This document shows positions 42,256 through 50,546 of a stretch of 64,000 bases of DNA, piece after piece. Each line of letters starts with the position of its first letter. Within the stretch, counting starts at the first letter, position 1. The translations under genes were made by a program, and so were the position numbers. A model generated the notes under the pieces. The model searched no databases. It was not told where the DNA came from and saw nothing but the letters and a program-made list of their open reading frames with translations. The stretch is from assembly GCF_036099295.1 (NCBI RefSeq), contig NZ_CP107976.1:4526001-4590000 (forward strand), written 5' to 3'. Source of the DNA: Streptomyces sp. NBC_00358 (GTDB taxonomy: Bacteria > Actinomycetota > Actinomycetes > Streptomycetales > Streptomycetaceae).

Positions 42256-43737
42256 TCAACGGCGTCTGCGCAGCGCCCGGGACACCACGATCGCCGAGGC
42301 CAGCGCCAGGGCCGCCGCGGGGGCCGCCCAGCGCAGGGTGGCGCGGGCGGCGGTGGCCTCCGGGGGCGGCACGGGGGCGTAGCGGCCGCGCGGCGGCGCG
42401 TGGTCGACCTCCTCCGCGCTGCGTCCGATCATCGTCCGGCGCGCGTGGGCCGCCTCGGCCATCGCGTCCGAACGCCCCGGCCCCCCGACCTCCGCCACGA
42501 AGTCCTCCTCGTCGAACTCCTCGCCGGCGGACGAGGACCCGCCCGAAGACGGCACGCCCCCCTCAAAGAGCGGCCCCACCTCGCCCCCGTCCCCGACCTC
42601 GGCTTCGGGCCCGACCTCGGCTTCAACCTCGGCCCCGGCTTCGGTTGCGGCCCCGGCTTCGGGCCCGGCTCCACCTTCGGCCCCGGCTTCGGGCCCGACC
42701 TCGGCTTCAACCTCGGCCCCGGCTTCGGGCACGGCTTCGCCTTCGGCCTTGGTCCCGGCTTCGCCTTCGGCTCCGGCTTCCGGTTCGGCACCGGATGCGG
42801 AGTTGGCTTCCTGTCCGGGCCCGGACAGGGCTCCGGCTCCGGTCTCAGGTGCGGCTCCCGCCTCGGATCCTCCGTCAGGTTCGGATTCCGGTTCGGTGCC
42901 GGATACGGCTTCGGCGTCTGTTCCGGCTTCCGGACCGGTGCCGGATACGGCTTCCGGGCCGGGCACGGACGCGGACGCGGCTACGGCGTCGGCTCCAGCT
43001 TCCTGTCCCGGCCCGGACAGGGCTCCGGCTTCGGCGCCGGATGCGGGTCCGGCGTCGGTTTCGGCTTCCGGGCCGGGTACGGACGCGGCTCCGGGCTCAG
43101 CCTTGGGTCCTGGCTCGGGTCCAGTTTCCGGTTCGGGGCCGGACGTGGAGTCCGTTCGTGTCGCGAGGTCTGTGGCCAGGGATTCCGCGAAGCGGGTCAG
43201 CAGGCGCCGGCCCGCCGAGGACACCGCGTCGTGCGGGAGTTCGGCCACGCGGCCGTCAGCGGAGGCCGTGCCGCCGAACGCGAGGGTGGTACCGCCTTCG
43301 GCGGGCAGGAGCCGCAGGGTCAGCGCCAGTTTCACGGCGCCCCCGCCGCGCGCCTCCGTGGCGTCGCCCTCGACGGCGTACGAGTCGTCACCCTGGGCGG
43401 TGACGCGAAACGCGCCGCGATAGGTGATCGTGTGCCCGGCGACGCGGACCTTCAGCCGCCCGGCGACCCGCGCGGCCCCCGCTTCCCGCTCGCCCCCCGC
43501 AGGGGAGGACGTCCTCGCGGCGTCCCGCCCGGCGGTGGAGGCGGACGGCCCGGTACCGGGGACGGCGAGACCGGTACCGGAGACGGGCGGCGAACCCGTG
43601 TCCGTGTCCGGTGCGCTGTCGGAGACGGCCGACGCGTCCTGCTGGAGACCCGGGATCGCGCGGGCGACCCGGACGGGATCGGCCAGCGCCTCCCTCAGCC
43701 GCCCGGCCGGAAACGGAACGAACACCTCATGCTCCAT
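42256..43737 (-). CDS. SRPBCC (CoxG-like) protein with acidic repeat linker and C-terminal membrane anchor
   Basis: 493 residues. The N-terminus 'MEHEVFVPFPAGRLREALADPVRVARAIPGL' and 'GAFRVTAQGDDSYAVEGDATEARGGGAVKLALTLRLLPAEGGTTLAF' match SRPBCC/CoxG-like proteins, here interrupted by a Ser/Pro/Gly insertion of about 60 residues. A Glu/Ala/Gly/Pro low-complexity stretch of nearly 200 residues follows, then 'GEEFDEEDFVAEVGG' and a terminal transmembrane helix with an RRRR tail. CoxG-like proteins accompany carbon monoxide dehydrogenase assembly, but no cox genes are here, so the role is open. Lipid or hydrophobe binding at the membrane is an inference. Confidence 0.82.
   Translation of the reverse strand: MEHEVFVPFPAGRLREALADPVRVARAIPGLQQDASAVSDSAPDTDTGSPPVSGTGLAVPGTGPSASTAGRDAARTSSPAGGEREAGAARVAGRLKVRVAGHTITYRGAFRVTAQGDDSYAVEGDATEARGGGAVKLALTLRLLPAEGGTTLAFGGTASADGRVAELPHDAVSSAGRRLLTRFAESLATDLATRTDSTSGPEPETGPEPGPKAEPGAASVPGPEAETDAGPASGAEAGALSGPGQEAGADAVAASASVPGPEAVSGTGPEAGTDAEAVSGTEPESEPDGGSEAGAAPETGAGALSGPGQEANSASGAEPEAGAEGEAGTKAEGEAVPEAGAEVEAEVGPEAGAEGGAGPEAGAATEAGAEVEAEVGPEAEVGDGGEVGPLFEGGVPSSGGSSSAGEEFDEEDFVAEVGGPGRSDAMAEAAHARRTMIGRSAEEVDHAPPRGRYAPVPPPEATAARATLRWAAPAAALALASAIVVSRALRRRR
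42590..43150. repeat. Degenerate repeat region encoding the acidic linker
   Basis: Short GC-rich units such as CCTCGGCTTCAACCTCGGCC recur (near 42600 and 42710), together with TCCTGTCCGGGCCCGGACAG units near 42810 and 43000. It encodes Glu-Ala-Gly-Pro-rich protein and is expected to be length-variable. Confidence 0.75.
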
Positions 43738-43804
43738 GTCAGCCGAGCCTACCCAGCACGACCCGGAGCGCACTCGCGTATCCCGGGATTCCCGCGCCTC
43801 CACC

Positions 43805-45490
43805 TCAGTCGGTGTACCGCGGATGCACCAGCGTGGAAGGCGGGAGGGGGCGGAGGAAGCGGCTGCGGTAGGCGGCGCGCGCGTCCGCCGTGAGGGCCGC
43901 CTGGGTGAGGGTGCGCAGCCGCGGGCAGGAGATGTCCAGCCGCAGGGGGGCGGGCGTACGCGAGGCCAGGATGAAACCCCAGTCGCCCGCGGCGCCCCCG
44001 GAACCCCCCGAACCCCGTGCGTCGCCGGACCCGGCGGTGCCGCCTGCCCCGCGGTCGGGTCCGGCCGCGAAGCCCGGGTCCCGGCCGCCGACACGGTAGG
44101 GCCTGGTGAACAGCCCGGCCGCGCGGATCGTCGCGTCGACCGTCCAGAAGGCCCGGTGCCGGTCGGCCAGCGGGCCGGCGTGGACCACGAGGCGCCCGCC
44201 GGGGGCGAGCACGCGGCGGGCGAGGCCGTAGAACTCCTGCGAGTACAGCTTGGTGCTGGCGGTGAGGTCCGGATCGGGCAGGTCCGAGACGACGACGTCG
44301 TACGTCGAGCGGACCTCGCGCAGACGGCTGAAGACGTCCGCCGTCACCTCGTGCACCCGGGCGTCGTCGTACACATGGCGGTTGAGGGCGGACAGCGCGG
44401 CGTCGTGGCGTGCCAGCCGGACGACGTCCGCGTCGGGTTCGACGATGTCGACGCGGCGCACCCCGGAGTGGCGCAGCACTTCGCGGGCGGCGAGTCCGTC
44501 ACCGCCGCCGAGGATGAGCACGCGCGCGTGCGGGCCGTTCATCGCGGGGTGCACGAGGGCCTCGTGGTAGCGGTGCTCGTCACGGCCGCTGACCCGCAGA
44601 CGGCCGTCGAGGAAGAGGCGGAGCGGACGGCCGCGGGTGCCGCCGGTGAGGACGACCTCCTGGACGCCGGTGCGGAGCGCGACGCGTACGTCCGTCCCGT
44701 ACAGGGCGTGCCGCGCGGCCCGTTCGAAGTCGTCGACCAGCATCGCGGCCGAGGCGAGGAGGCCGAGCACGACGACGTTGGCGACGACCAGGGTCCAGCG
44801 TGCGCGGCGGGTCAGGTCCCCCCGGAACAGGCCGAGCACGAGGGCCCCGCCGGCGACCGCGTTCACCGTTCCGGTGAGCAGCGCTCCCGTGAGCTGGCCC
44901 AGCAGGGGCAGCAGCAGGAACGGGAAGGCGAGGCCTCCGACGAGGGCGCCCACGTAGTCCGCGGCGAAGAGGTCCGCCACCGCGCCGCCGGGATCCTGGC
45001 GGCGGATGCGCTGTATCAGCTCCATGAGGAGGGGGACTTCGGCGCCGATGAGCAGGCCGATGGCGAGCGAGAAGGCCACCAGGAGGCAGCGGGGCCCGTC
45101 CGCCCACAGGCCGCCCCACGCGCCGGTCCAGGCGAACACCGCGTACAGGCCCATCGCGCTGCATCCGCCGACCAGCGCGAGCGCCGCCTCGACGGCGCCG
45201 AAACCGGCCGCGGCGCGCGGGCGCAGCCGCTTCGCGGCCAGCGAGCCGACCCCCATGGCGAAGACCATGACGGAGAGCACCACGGAGGCCTGGGTGACCG
45301 AGTCGCCGATCAAGTACGAGGCGAGGGCGACGAGTTCGAGTTCGTACACGAGTCCGCACGCCGCGCAGACGAACACCCCCGCCAGGACGAGGAACCTGCC
45401 GACGCCCGGCCGGACGGGCAGCCGCGCCTGGCCCTGGACGCCCCAGGGCGGCGGCACGCCGGGGGGAGCTGGCGCGTGCGGTTCGATCAC
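43805..45490 (-). CDS. Polyamine aminopropyltransferase-like protein with N-terminal membrane domain
   Basis: 561 residues from a GTG start. The first half has about seven predicted transmembrane helices ('FLVLAGVFVCAACGLVYELELVALASYLIG'). The second half is the spermidine-synthase methyltransferase-like fold: 'ARVLILGGGDGLAAREVLRH', 'VDIVEPDADVVRLAR', 'VYDDARVHEVTADVF' and 'YDVVVSDLPDPDLT', where the usual DSTDP is replaced by SDLPDP. A Gly/Ser-rich insertion lies near the C-terminus. Membrane SpeE-like proteins of this shape are common in actinobacteria; polyamine synthesis itself is uncertain. The DUF2617 gene is upstream. Confidence 0.9.
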   Translation of the reverse strand: MIEPHAPAPPGVPPPWGVQGQARLPVRPGVGRFLVLAGVFVCAACGLVYELELVALASYLIGDSVTQASVVLSVMVFAMGVGSLAAKRLRPRAAAGFGAVEAALALVGGCSAMGLYAVFAWTGAWGGLWADGPRCLLVAFSLAIGLLIGAEVPLLMELIQRIRRQDPGGAVADLFAADYVGALVGGLAFPFLLLPLLGQLTGALLTGTVNAVAGGALVLGLFRGDLTRRARWTLVVANVVVLGLLASAAMLVDDFERAARHALYGTDVRVALRTGVQEVVLTGGTRGRPLRLFLDGRLRVSGRDEHRYHEALVHPAMNGPHARVLILGGGDGLAAREVLRHSGVRRVDIVEPDADVVRLARHDAALSALNRHVYDDARVHEVTADVFSRLREVRSTYDVVVSDLPDPDLTASTKLYSQEFYGLARRVLAPGGRLVVHAGPLADRHRAFWTVDATIRAAGLFTRPYRVGGRDPGFAAGPDRGAGGTAGSGDARGSGGSGGAAGDWGFILASRTPAPLRLDISCPRLRTLTQAALTADARAAYRSRFLRPLPPSTLVHPRYTD

Positions 45491-45621
45491 GTCGTGAACG
45501 CTACGTCACGTCGCCACTACGTCTCGTCACCCACACGTGTGGAAACCGTTGCTCTTCCTGGCGCACGGAGTTGACCTGGGCATCTTCCCGGCCCCACGGC
45601 GCGCGAACCCCACATCCGCGC

Positions 45622-46179
45622 CTACCGGGTCCCACCGCTCGTCCGCCCCCCGGCGCCGGAGGCACTGAGGGCGTTCGTGCGTACGCCGACCCGCGTACGC
45701 GTCGCGACCAACTGGCCGTCCTGCGGATACGCATGCCACGTACGCCAATGGACCTGGCCCTCGTGGTACTGGGCGAGCATCGCGGTGAAGGCGTGCGGGC
45801 TGCCGGGGAAGATGCCGGCGAGACCCTGCGGATGGTCGGCGACCAGGGCCAGCAACTCCTGGGCGCGGCCCGCGAAGGAACCCGGCGACAGGATCTCGAC
45901 GCGGGCCGCGAACTCGTACTCCCAGTCGTCGAACCGCTTCGCGACGCCGAGTGGCAGGGGTGTGCTGCTGCCGGCGATGCACGCGACGGTCTCCGAGCAA
46001 CTGCCCCGCTCCTCCTCCAGAAGCACCTGGTGGGATGCGCCGAGCAGTCTCAACTGGAGTTTCGCTCCGGCGAGTTCGAGGTCGAGGGTGGCGAGGGCCG
46101 GCAGCGGTTCGCGGCCCAGGGTCCAGGCGAGATCGGCCGCGCGCGTGTCGGTGTACGAGGTTTTCAGGGTCGTGAGCAT
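45622..46179 (-). CDS. DUF2617 family protein
   Basis: 185 residues: 'LKTSYTDTRAADLAWTLGREPLPALATLDLELAGAKLQLRLLGASHQVLLEEE' and 'SFAGRAQELLALVADHPQGLAGIFPGSPHAFTAMLA' are typical of DUF2617, an actinobacterial family of unknown function usually next to the spermidine-synthase-like gene, as here (131 bp apart). Soluble, no signal peptide. A TTGACC box near 46226 on the minus strand could be its -35 element. Confidence 0.88.
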   Translation of the reverse strand: MLTTLKTSYTDTRAADLAWTLGREPLPALATLDLELAGAKLQLRLLGASHQVLLEEERGSCSETVACIAGSSTPLPLGVAKRFDDWEYEFAARVEILSPGSFAGRAQELLALVADHPQGLAGIFPGSPHAFTAMLAQYHEGQVHWRTWHAYPQDGQLVATRTRVGVRTNALSASGAGGRTSGGTR

Positions 46180-46383
46180 GGGTCGGCTCCGCTAGCACGC
46201 AAAGGTGAGGTGGGGTTCCGGCGCACCCGGTCAACACCGGGGGAACGGCCCGGTCAGCCCGGCCGGAAGGGCATCCGAAGGACGCGTCCGATAGGACCAT
46301 CCGATGGACTTCCGAGGCCTGTCGGCCCAGGGCTGTCTGGTGCTGTACCAGGGCTGCTTTGGTGGTTTAGAGGGAATCATGAA

Positions 46384-46407
46384 CTGTGGTGCCGCCACAG
46401 CGTTTTT
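46384..46407 (+). terminator. Stem-loop followed by T5, with no known gene upstream on this strand
   Basis: CTGTGG-TGCCG-CCACAG, then CG and TTTTT. It reads as an intrinsic terminator on the plus strand inside the 388-bp, relatively AT-rich gap 46180-46567, which has no convincing protein gene. Confidence 0.45.
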
Positions 46408-46475
46408 ACCCAACTTCGTGCGGTTTCCATCCCCCCGAGGGCTTCACAGCTCAACTGTTCAACAATGGCGTGCGC

Positions 46476-46533
46476 CCGGCGTACGGACGTGCCCGTCGGC
46501 ATTCGTCGGCCGACGGGCACGTCCGTACGCCGG
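46476..46533. terminator. Perfect 25-bp stem hairpin
   Basis: Arms 46476-46500 and 46509-46533 are exact complements around the loop ATTCGTCG. It lies 34 nt beyond the stop of the small Cys/Gly-rich gene, so it probably terminates that minus-strand transcript. Confidence 0.8.
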
Positions 46534-46567
46534 ACGCGTTTTCCGCAGGGAGCTCAGCTGCCCCGTG

Positions 46568-46870
46568 TCAGCTGCCTCCGCCGCAGCCGCCCCCGCCGCA
46601 CGAGGACCCGCCGCACGAGGACCCGCCTCCGCAGGACGAGCCTCCGCACGACGAGTGCCCCCCGCAGGAGTGACCCCCGCCTCCCCCGTGGTGCCCGCCC
46701 GACGAGCCGCCGGACGAACCGCACGAAGACGCGCCGTCCGCCCCGCCGGCCCACCAGCTTCCGGCACCGCCACCGCTGTTCCTGGAGCGGCGCCATCCCT
46801 TCCTGGCCCCGACGACGGCCCTCATGACGACAACGAGCACAACGACCGCCAGGATGATGCCGATGACCAT
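46568..46870 (-). CDS. Small membrane protein with Cys/Gly-rich tail
   Basis: 100 residues. The first 22 form one hydrophobic helix (MVIGIILAVVVLVVVMRAVVG), followed by basic GARKGWRRSR, a WW pair and a tail of Gly, Ser and His with seven cysteines (50, 69, 75, 80, 86, 91, 96), mostly spaced five residues apart as repeats of GGSSC. The compositional style is seen in a few actinobacterial and DUF4766-like small proteins; no function is known to me. The Cys/His pattern suggests metal or thiol chemistry at the membrane (inference). A perfect terminator follows. Confidence 0.8.
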   Translation of the reverse strand: MVIGIILAVVVLVVVMRAVVGARKGWRRSRNSGGGAGSWWAGGADGASSCGSSGGSSGGHHGGGGGHSCGGHSSCGGSSCGGGSSCGGSSCGGGGCGGGS

Positions 46871-47017
46871 GGCGTCACCCTCCTTCCGTTCCCCCGAAGC
46901 GGCCCCCCGTGGGCCGTTCTTCCCGTTTCCGGTGCTGCGTGACTGGGGGATGCCCGCACGCTCCACGGCGCAAAGCAGAGTTGAGGAACTCCAGAGCTTG
47001 GGCGCAGGATGGCCGGC

Positions 47018-48226
47018 ATGACCTCCAGCGCGCGCCCCTTTCTGAACCGCCGGCTCGCCGAGTTCGGGACGACGATCTTCGCCGAGATGTCCGCTCTCGC
47101 GATGAGCACCGGCTCGATCAACCTCGGACAGGGCTTCCCGGACACGGACGGTCCCGAGGAGATCCGGGAGGCGGCCGTCCGCGCGCTGCGGGACGGACGC
47201 GGCAACCAGTACCCGCCGGGTCCGGGCGTCCCCGAGCTGCGCGCCGCGATCGCGGCGCACCACAAACGCCACTACGGACTGTCGTACGACCCCGACACCG
47301 AGGTCCTGGTGACGGCGGGCGCCACCGAGGCCATCGCCGCCGCCCTGCTCGCGCTCCTGGAGCCCGGCGACGAGGTGATCGCCCTGGAGCCGTACTACGA
47401 CTCGTACGCGGCCTCCATCGCCATGGCGGGTGGGACCCGCGTGCCCGTGACCCTGCGCCCCGACGAAGGCGGAGATGGCGAGGGCGGCCACCGGCGCTTC
47501 CGGCTCGACCTCGACGAACTGCGCGACGCGGTCACCGGGCGGACCCGGCTGCTGCTGCTCAACACCCCGCACAACCCGACCGGCACCGTCCTCACCCGCG
47601 CGGAGCTGACGGAGATCGCGCGGATCGCCGTGGAGCGGGATCTGCTCGTGGTGACGGACGAGGTCTACGAACACCTCGTCTTCGACGACGCCGAGCACGT
47701 ACCGCTGGCCGGCCTGCCGGGGATGCGCGAGCGGACGGTCACCATCGGCAGCGCGGGCAAGACGTTCTCGTTCACCGGCTGGAAGGTGGGCTGGGTGACC
47801 GCGCCGCCGGCCCTGGTCGGCGCCGTACGGTCGGCGAAGCAGTTCCTGACCTACGTGGCGTCGGGGCCGTTCCAGTACGCCGTCGCCGAGGCGCTCGCGC
47901 TGCCGGACGCGTACTTCGAGACCTTCCGCGCGGACATGCTGCGCAAGCGGGACCTGCTGGCGGCGGGCCTCACCGAGGCGGGCTTCGCGGTCTTCCGGCC
48001 GCAGGGCACGTACTTCATCACCACCGACATCCGCCCCCTCGGCGAGAGCGACGGCTTCGCCTTCTGCCGCGCCCTGCCCGAACGCGCCGGGGTCGTGGCC
48101 ATCCCGAACGCCGTCTTCTACGACCACCGCGAACAGGGCGCGCCTTTCGTACGGTTCGCCTTCTGCAAACGCGTCGAGGTCCTCGCGGACGCGGCGGAAC
48201 GGCTCCGCAAGGCATTCGCTCACTGA
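47018..48226 (+). CDS. Class I/II PLP aminotransferase (DapC / kynurenine aminotransferase-like)
   Basis: 402 residues from the ATG at 47018 (AGGA 8 nt upstream); an ATG three codons earlier lacks a spaced binding site. Motifs: 'INLGQGFPDTDGP', 'NQYPPGPGVPELRAAIAAHH', 'VTAGATEAIAAALLALL', 'NTPHNPTGTVLT', 'VVTDEVYEHLVFD', Schiff-base Lys in 'SAGKTFSFTGWKVGW', and the Arg of 'FVRFAFCKR'. This group includes mycobacterial DapC and kynurenine/glutamine transaminases; the exact substrate is undecided. The kynurenine operon is 11 kb away. Confidence 0.93.
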   Translation: MTSSARPFLNRRLAEFGTTIFAEMSALAMSTGSINLGQGFPDTDGPEEIREAAVRALRDGRGNQYPPGPGVPELRAAIAAHHKRHYGLSYDPDTEVLVTAGATEAIAAALLALLEPGDEVIALEPYYDSYAASIAMAGGTRVPVTLRPDEGGDGEGGHRRFRLDLDELRDAVTGRTRLLLLNTPHNPTGTVLTRAELTEIARIAVERDLLVVTDEVYEHLVFDDAEHVPLAGLPGMRERTVTIGSAGKTFSFTGWKVGWVTAPPALVGAVRSAKQFLTYVASGPFQYAVAEALALPDAYFETFRADMLRKRDLLAAGLTEAGFAVFRPQGTYFITTDIRPLGESDGFAFCRALPERAGVVAIPNAVFYDHREQGAPFVRFAFCKRVEVLADAAERLRKAFAH

Positions 48227-48247
48227 CCGGCGCCGAACAGGCCGGTC
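48225..48247. terminator. Short hairpin between convergent genes
   Basis: GACCGGC (48225-48231, overlapping the aminotransferase stop) pairs with GCCGGTC (48241-48247). It occupies the 32-bp convergent interval. Confidence 0.5.
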
Positions 48248-48258
48248 GCCGTCCTCCT

Positions 48259-50256
48259 TCAGTGCAGCGTCCAGGCCCCGGCCACGAGAACGGTGAGGAC
48301 GAGCAGGCCGGGGCCCGGAGGGAAGCCCCGGCCGCGCGGGGAGACGTGCTCGGTGGGCCGCAGTTCCGGGTGCGCGCGGAGCGCGGTGACCTCCTCGACC
48401 ATGCGGAGGTAGGAGGGGTGAAGGCCGAGCAGGCGTTCCGCCCTCGGCACTCCCAGACCCGGCAGGCACCAGACGCCGCCGTCCCGCATTCCTATCTCCA
48501 CGCTCCCTTCCTTCGTATAGCGGACCGACCGCAGCGATTCCCAGGGCACCTGCCGCACCCTCCACCCCCCTGACAGCCACAGCCCCGAACTGTCCGCTGT
48601 GACACGCCAGTTGAGCAGCTCGGCGGCGGACCGGCCCCATGCCACGAGGCCGAACAGGATGGCCGCGTGCCAGTCGATCCCATCCGTCACCAGTGAGCGG
48701 GTGACGGAAGCGACGACCGCCATCACGCACAGGGCCGAGACGGCACCACCGGCGCGCGCCAGGGCGCTGGGGCCCCAGCGCAGCGGGCGGCCCGTCGTGA
48801 TCAGCGTCGCGGGAACGCGGTCCGGCGCGGGCGGGCCCTGCGGCTCCGAGTCCGGGTCCGCGGAGGCGGTGTACGAGTTCCCTCCAGTGGCGAGTGCCGG
48901 CTGCTCGCCGGGACGAGGCAGCCGTAGGTGAGCGGCCGTCCGCAGGACGACGGGCCGGTTGTCCGGGCCCGTCGTCACCAGGACCAGCTCTGCTCCCTCG
49001 TACGCCGATCCGAACATGACGGCCTCGCGCGGCCCGGTGCCGGCGGCGAACGGTTCCCCTCCGTCCGCTTCCCCGGCATGGCGCGCCGTCCCGTGCTCCC
49101 GTTTGCGCGGATGCCCGCGCTCGCCCCCACGCTCGTGTTCCTCCGCGTGGGACCGCTCCGGGACGAATCCGCCGACGAGAACAGGCGCACGGCCTGTCGT
49201 GTCGTCGCCTGCGTGGATCCAGGTCCTCCCCGCACCGTCCATGCGTTCCAGCACGCGCAGGACCGGAACCGGCGTACGGCGCAGCGCGGCGGCCCGGCGG
49301 CGGGCGAGAAGGCCGGTGGCGAGCAGGGAGAGACCCGGCAGGCCGACCGCCAGAGCCGCCAGTTGCCAGCCGACGGCGTCGTACGGCTCGGCCGACAGCC
49401 GCCGCCACGCCCCGTCCTCCAGCACGGTCACGGCGCCGCCGACGCGGTAGTCCTCCGGATAGAACGAATCGAGCGTGAGGCGCCGCGCGTCGTCGGTGCG
49501 CACCCGAACCGACTCGTCGTCCCGGCCGATCACCGTCGCCACGATCCGCACGGCACGATCCGTGTGGTGCCGGTCGGCGCGGATGCCGGCGAATCCCTGA
49601 GCCAGGCAGAGGGCGGCCGCCCCGAGAAGCAGCAGCCCCGCCGCGATCGGGATGGTTCCGCGCCGCAGCGGGCCCGGCGGCCCTGGCAGCGGGTGCCGCA
49701 CGCCCGCGGCGCTCTCCGACAGGGCGCGCTGCCGACGGCGGGCGGCGATCCGTTCGAGGGCGGCGGCCCATCCGAACGCCAGGGCGACGAGCACGCAGAC
49801 GTTCGCGGCCAGGGAGTTCGGCTCCGCGCCCCACAGTTCCACGCTCGCCACGACAGCCGCCAGGGCGGGTGCGGCGATCAGCGTCATCTCCGGCAGCCGG
49901 GCGAGCCAGTACACGAGTCCGGCGGCCAGACCCCATTCCGCCATGCCCACCCAGTCCGTGCCGCAGGGCGCGGCATCGCCGCACGCCGGGTCCGGCGAGG
50001 CCGCGATCGCCCACACCACGGTGATCAGCAGCGCCGCGATCGACCACAGGGGCCGCGCCCAGGGCGCGCTGCGGGCGCGCGACCACCGGGCTGCGTCCTC
50101 GGCGGACCAGACGCGCGCGCCCGCGGGAACGGAGCGGGCCGGAATCGGGGCGGGGGACGGGCCGGAGGCCGGAATCGGGGCCGGCGTCGGGGCGGGGACC
50201 GGAGCAGGGCCCGGGACGGGGTTCGGGGCCGGTATCGGGGCAGGGGTCTCGGACAC
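48259..50256 (-). CDS. Large multi-domain membrane protein with PH-like C-terminal segment (function unknown)
   Basis: About 665 residues. A Pro/Ala-rich N-terminus with repeated PAPIPA/PVPAP units is followed by membrane helices near residues 70-160, then a pair around an extracytoplasmic loop ('RIVATVIGRDDESVRVRTDDARRLTLDSFYPEDYRVGGAV'), a long polar cytoplasmic region, two more helices, and 'WRVTADSSGLWLSGGWRVRQVPWESLRSVRYTKEGSVEIGM', which looks like a bacterial PH-type domain. The GTG at 50254-50256 is chosen because a CATAAT box sits 6-11 nt upstream, suggesting a leaderless transcript. Confidence 0.82.
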   Translation of the reverse strand: MSETPAPIPAPNPVPGPAPVPAPTPAPIPASGPSPAPIPARSVPAGARVWSAEDAARWSRARSAPWARPLWSIAALLITVVWAIAASPDPACGDAAPCGTDWVGMAEWGLAAGLVYWLARLPEMTLIAAPALAAVVASVELWGAEPNSLAANVCVLVALAFGWAAALERIAARRRQRALSESAAGVRHPLPGPPGPLRRGTIPIAAGLLLLGAAALCLAQGFAGIRADRHHTDRAVRIVATVIGRDDESVRVRTDDARRLTLDSFYPEDYRVGGAVTVLEDGAWRRLSAEPYDAVGWQLAALAVGLPGLSLLATGLLARRRAAALRRTPVPVLRVLERMDGAGRTWIHAGDDTTGRAPVLVGGFVPERSHAEEHERGGERGHPRKREHGTARHAGEADGGEPFAAGTGPREAVMFGSAYEGAELVLVTTGPDNRPVVLRTAAHLRLPRPGEQPALATGGNSYTASADPDSEPQGPPAPDRVPATLITTGRPLRWGPSALARAGGAVSALCVMAVVASVTRSLVTDGIDWHAAILFGLVAWGRSAAELLNWRVTADSSGLWLSGGWRVRQVPWESLRSVRYTKEGSVEIGMRDGGVWCLPGLGVPRAERLLGLHPSYLRMVEEVTALRAHPELRPTEHVSPRGRGFPPGPGLLVLTVLVAGAWTLH

Positions 50257-50288
50257 GCGAGGATTATGCGGTACGGCCACCCGCTCGC

Positions 50289-50309
50289 CATTGCCGGTGC
50301 ACGGCAATG
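50289..50309. promoter_or_regulatory. Inverted repeat in the divergent promoter region
   Basis: CATTGCCG-GTGCA-CGGCAATG lies 33 bp upstream of the probable leaderless start of the membrane protein and is placed for a regulator near its -35. The rest of 50257-50546 holds GC-rich (CCGGCGCGGGAA)-type repeats near 50365-50410. Confidence 0.45.
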
Positions 50310-50546
50310 TTCCGGCGCCCGAACCGCACGGCGCCGGCAGCTCAGGAGAACCGGAGGCCGAGGCCGGAACCGGCGCGGGAACCGGCGCGGGAACCGAACC
50401 GGCGCCGGAAGCGGGGAACGCGCGCGGCGGGGCCGTTTAACACCGGTGCCACCCCGTGTGCGGGCGGCGCGCCGGGACCCTTGGAACGAAACCCGCACGG
50501 ACGCCCAAAGCTCGCGAATACCCCGTAGGGAACGCACAGTTCGGGT

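Noticed and set aside
42256..43737. CO dehydrogenase cluster suggested by the CoxG-like domain
   Set aside because: No molybdenum hydroxylase subunits or cox accessory genes occur nearby.
46231..46413. A 60-codon minus-strand frame in the gap upstream of the DUF2617 gene
   Set aside because: It starts at TTG, uses many A/T-ending codons unlike neighbouring genes, lacks a binding site and has no recognisable similarity.
46568..50086. A 1172-codon minus-strand frame ending in the Cys/Gly-rich protein
   Set aside because: Most of it is antisense to the aminotransferase or out of frame with the large membrane protein. Only the last 100 codons, from an ATG with a membrane helix, are credible.
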